From: Gallionella sp.
GTDB lineage: Bacteria > Pseudomonadota > Gammaproteobacteria > Burkholderiales > Gallionellaceae
Assembly: GCA_028714075.1 (NCBI GenBank)
Contig: JAQTMZ010000006.1
Coordinates: forward strand, 124,001 to 188,000
DNA: 64,000 nucleotides
Direction of reading: 5' to 3'
Below, in pieces: positions 61,540 through 64,000 of this stretch. The notes beneath the pieces are model-generated. The model did no database searches, had not been told where the DNA came from, and saw only the letters and a list, made by a program, of their open reading frames with translations. The position numbers were made by a program, and so were the translations under genes. The number at the start of each line of letters is the position of its first letter. Position 1 is the stretch's first letter.

Positions 61540-62271
61540 ATGTCAAACATGGATTCCATCAAAATCAAGTATATTTTCCGGTGGCCGGATGCGGGAGAAG
61601 ATTCCTATGAACTGGTGCTGGATGGCGCTACCCTGGATATCATCAGTCCCCGTCCCGGTGAAATTCCGCAATGGGCCATGCTTGATTTCAACAAGTGTCC
61701 CAGTTGTCCGCTGGATGCCAGAAGTTCCCCGTATTGCCCTCTCGCGCTCGCTCTAGTTAGCTTGAATTCCAGTTTTGCCCATTTGAACTCTTACGAAAAA
61801 GTGCATGTTGCCGTGGTAACGGTCGAACGCACCACCACGAAGGATACGACAGCTCAGCAGGCAGTCAGCTCTTTAATGGGGCTGATTAGCACATGCAGCG
61901 GATGTCCGCATACGCGTTTCTTTAAGCCGATGGCGCGTTTCCATCAGCCCTTTGCCACCGGACAGGAAACCATTTACCGCGCAGCGAGCATGTATATGCT
62001 CGCGCAATATTTTCTAAAAACTGAAGGCAAGGAAGCAGATTACGGGCTCGCTGGGCTGAACGACATTTATCGGAGTCTGCACGAAGTCAATACCCATTGT
62101 GCGATGCGGCTCAGGCATGGCGCTTCGAACGATTCGACGGTCAATGCGGTGGTGCTGCTCGATATGTTTGCCAAATCCATGCCGTATGCCATTGAAGAAT
62201 CTCTGGAGGAGTTGGGGCATTTATTCCACCCGTTTTTGCACGAACCAAACCGTTCAGCCGGGGATTTATAA
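61540..62271 (+). CDS. Conserved hypothetical protein (DUF6901-like)
   Basis: About 240 aa; start at the ATG at 61540 or 61549, both with poor ribosome sites. The N-terminus IKYIFRWPDAGEDSYELVLDGATLDI and LDFNKCPSCPLD...SSPYCPLALAL (a CxxCPL cluster), later LISTCSGCPHTRFFKPMARFHQPFA, form a recognisable pattern of an uncharacterised family that I recall as DUF6901. Cysteine pairs suggest metal binding. Function unknown. It probably marks the resumption of chromosomal DNA. Confidence 0.7.
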   Translation: MSNMDSIKIKYIFRWPDAGEDSYELVLDGATLDIISPRPGEIPQWAMLDFNKCPSCPLDARSSPYCPLALALVSLNSSFAHLNSYEKVHVAVVTVERTTTKDTTAQQAVSSLMGLISTCSGCPHTRFFKPMARFHQPFATGQETIYRAASMYMLAQYFLKTEGKEADYGLAGLNDIYRSLHEVNTHCAMRLRHGASNDSTVNAVVLLDMFAKSMPYAIEESLEELGHLFHPFLHEPNRSAGDL

Positions 62272-62295
62272 TGATACGCCTGACGCTGTTTTTGC

Positions 62296-62395
62296 ATCGT
62301 TCCCACGGTCTCCGTGGGAACGTATCTGTGGACGCTCTGAGTCCCGTGCCGCAGGAGCGGCACAACTGCATTCCCACGCCGGAGCGTGGGAACGA
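62296..62395. repeat. Palindromic intergenic repeat (family C, about 100 bp)
   Basis: Outer inverted ends ATCGTTCCCACG/CGTGGGAACGAT. Each end is itself palindromic (CGTTCCCACGG-TCT-CCGTGGGAACG; ATTCCCACGCCGGAGCGTGGGAA), with an inner stem GTGCCGCAGGAGCGGCAC. It resembles widely dispersed proteobacterial repeats. It sits between the DUF6901-like gene and the PAS sensor. Confidence 0.85.
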
Positions 62396-62441
62396 TAGCC
62401 CATAATAGCCACCGTCACGCCCTTTTCTATTTCGAACGCAA

Positions 62442-64000
62442 ATGAACAATAGCCAGACACTGCATACATTGAAATTTCGATGGATCGGCATTTTTTTGCT
62501 ATGCATGTTTTTTGTCGCATCGGTCGGATATGCTTTTTTTGAATATATCGAAACCAGCGAAAAAATCAATACCAACAAGACACTGGCCAGTGTCGGCCAG
62601 CTCAAATCTGGTCAGATACAGGCGTATCTCGCGGAACGCAAAGGCGATGCGGCTGTCGTTTCAAGTTTTTTGAATGCTCCATTGGCACAACATTGGCTGA
62701 CGCGGCAATACGTCAACGCACCGGATACACTGAACCAATTGGCTGAGTCTGTCATAACTGCGTTCCAATATAGAGAATTGTTGTTGCTTGATGCCAGCGC
62801 AAATACCCGCTTGGGTGTCGGCCACGGCGGAATGTTGTCCCAAGCCGGGAAAGCCATCGCATTGCGCGCGATGCGCGAGCGTACCCCGGTTTCTTTTCAA
62901 ATATATTTCGGCGATCCATCCGCACCGGATGTGCCGGTACTTGATACTTTTGTGCCCGTCATGAATGCGGACGGGTCGAGAGCCGTGGGCATGGTTGTGC
63001 TGCGCAACGAACTGAATATCCTGTTTTCATTGCTCCAGACCTGGCCGGTAGAAAGCGCGACAGCCGAATCGCTGCTGGTCACAAAAGATGGCAGCGATGT
63101 GCTGTTTCTCAATGAACTTCGCCACAAGAAAGGCACTGCACTCAAACTTCGCGTACCGCTGAGTTCTGATACCAACTCGCCTGCATGGCCGGCCATATCA
63201 GCCGTAACCGGGCGCTTCGGTTTGTTTGAGGCCAATGACTACCGTGGCATGCACATTCTCGCCTATACCCTTGCCGTGCCGGATACACCGTGGGGCATGG
63301 TGGTCAAGATGGATGTGGCAGAGGCCACAGAACGCAGCCGCACCCTGCAAAAAATTACCGCAATGGTCATCATGGCCATTGTCGCCCTGGTTGGGATCAT
63401 CTCCTGGATAGGGTGGCGCAAGGTCAAGGCGGAGCAGTTGGCGAAGAAGTCATTGGTGGAATCGCAGCATCGGCTTGTGCAATCGGAGAGAATGCTCAAT
63501 GAGGCTCAGCAGTTGGCGCATCTGGGCAGTTGGGAGCGGGATTTGGCGACGGGTTCCCTTACCTGCTCGGAGGAGATTTTCAGCATATTTGAAATCGATC
63601 CCGCGCACACGGATATTTCTTATGAGGAATTCATGTTGGCCGTGCATCCAGAGGACCGGGAAATGGTCGATCAGGCATACCTGACATGTATCTGGACACG
63701 GGAACCATTCGACATTGTGCATCGCTTGCTGTTTGCCGATGGGCGGGTGAAATGGGTAAATGAACACGGCACTTTCTTTTACAATGCCAATGGCGTGCCG
63801 CTGCGTTCGATAGGCGCTATTCAGGACATCACCGAGCGCAAACGTGCAGACGATATGTTGCGGGTTGCCGCCACCACTTTCGAAACGCATGAAGGCATTG
63901 TGATTACCGATGCCCATGCCAATATTATCCGCATCAACCAGGCATTCCAGGATATCACCGGCTATAGCCAGGAAGAGGTGTTGGGTAAAAGCACACGCAT
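62442..64000 (+). CDS. Membrane PAS-domain sensor protein (truncated by window end)
   Basis: Open from the ATG at 62442 to the window edge (519 codons seen). A membrane helix at ~13-33 (IGIFLLCMFFVASVGYAFF) is followed by a ~250-residue periplasmic sensor domain, a second helix at ~305-325 (MVIMAIVALVGIISWIGWR), a short coiled coil, then PAS/PAC (~345-470: AQQLAHLGSWERDLATG, RSIGAIQDITERKRA) and the start of a second PAS (TFETHEGIVITDAHANIIRINQAFQDITGYSQEE). The ending resembles sensors that continue into GGDEF-EAL or histidine kinase modules; the output domain is outside the window. Confidence 0.82.
   Translation, partial: MNNSQTLHTLKFRWIGIFLLCMFFVASVGYAFFEYIETSEKINTNKTLASVGQLKSGQIQAYLAERKGDAAVVSSFLNAPLAQHWLTRQYVNAPDTLNQLAESVITAFQYRELLLLDASANTRLGVGHGGMLSQAGKAIALRAMRERTPVSFQIYFGDPSAPDVPVLDTFVPVMNADGSRAVGMVVLRNELNILFSLLQTWPVESATAESLLVTKDGSDVLFLNELRHKKGTALKLRVPLSSDTNSPAWPAISAVTGRFGLFEANDYRGMHILAYTLAVPDTPWGMVVKMDVAEATERSRTLQKITAMVIMAIVALVGIISWIGWRKVKAEQLAKKSLVESQHRLVQSERMLNEAQQLAHLGSWERDLATGSLTCSEEIFSIFEIDPAHTDISYEEFMLAVHPEDREMVDQAYLTCIWTREPFDIVHRLLFADGRVKWVNEHGTFFYNANGVPLRSIGAIQDITERKRADDMLRVAATTFETHEGIVITDAHANIIRINQAFQDITGYSQEEVLGKSTR

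Overview
The window looks like chromosomal DNA of a betaproteobacterium. The gene content (CusCBA-type metal efflux, SulP and Pit anion transport, hemerythrin fusions, polar-flagellum-type FlaG and flagellin, c-di-GMP and PAS signalling) would suit a Gallionellaceae/Nitrosomonadales-like, metal-exposed organism. That placement is inference from family resemblance; there is no rRNA or other decisive marker here.

Layout. 1-8.1 kb: a copper/silver resistance operon (DUF411 protein, TolC-type outer membrane protein, CusB adaptor with HMBD and CusF-like ends, CusA pump, DUF2231 membrane protein), interrupted by a DUF559 gene bracketed by palindromic repeats. A decayed cusA tail follows at 8.46 kb, then an alpha-glucan phosphorylase. 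10.7-19.7 kb: an accessory island with a WYL-domain regulator, three near-identical palindromic operators (TGTGCGAC-N7-GTCGCAC), two paralogous small membrane proteins each paired with an NTF2-like/zinc-ribbon protein (one a Tat-targeted double copy), a DUF2779 nuclease with an extra AT-rich C-terminus, a 68-aa hairpin-repeat protein, and a DnaB-like protein whose Walker A is destroyed; the third unit runs into a 5'-nucleotidase. I regard this as the best candidate for an undescribed system, probably defence or stress related. 19.8-27.2 kb: rmuC, a HigBA-type toxin-antitoxin pair, a large MBL/cNMP/hemerythrin fusion, and the DUF47-Pit phosphate module.

27.4-45.2 kb: a type IIL-like restriction-methylation enzyme carrying two palindromic repeats in frame, a SEC-C/TPR/methyltransferase protein, a Sel1 pseudogene, a secreted Sel1-trypsin protease, NfeD plus a stomatin-like protein, a SulP-STAS-cNMP transporter, flaG and flagellin, a Sel1-lytic transglycosylase, a PAS/HD-GYP phosphodiesterase, a pyrimidine-dimer glycosylase and TspO.

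45.4-52.2 kb is an integrative element in tRNA-Val(CAC) bounded by perfect 45-bp direct repeats: two-tyrosine HUH replication protein, HigBA, DUF2726 nuclease-like protein, a membrane TPR protein made of 129-bp repeats, an RHH-like protein, excisionase and tyrosine integrase. gltX and tRNA-Ala(GGC) follow. 54-61.5 kb is a second element (P4-type integrase, AlpA, RepA-like ATPase, MobA/L relaxase, candidate oriT) whose right end I could not define. The window ends in a DUF6901-like protein, a ~100-bp palindromic repeat and a truncated PAS-domain membrane sensor. Several dispersed palindromic repeat families recur, three of them inside reading frames.
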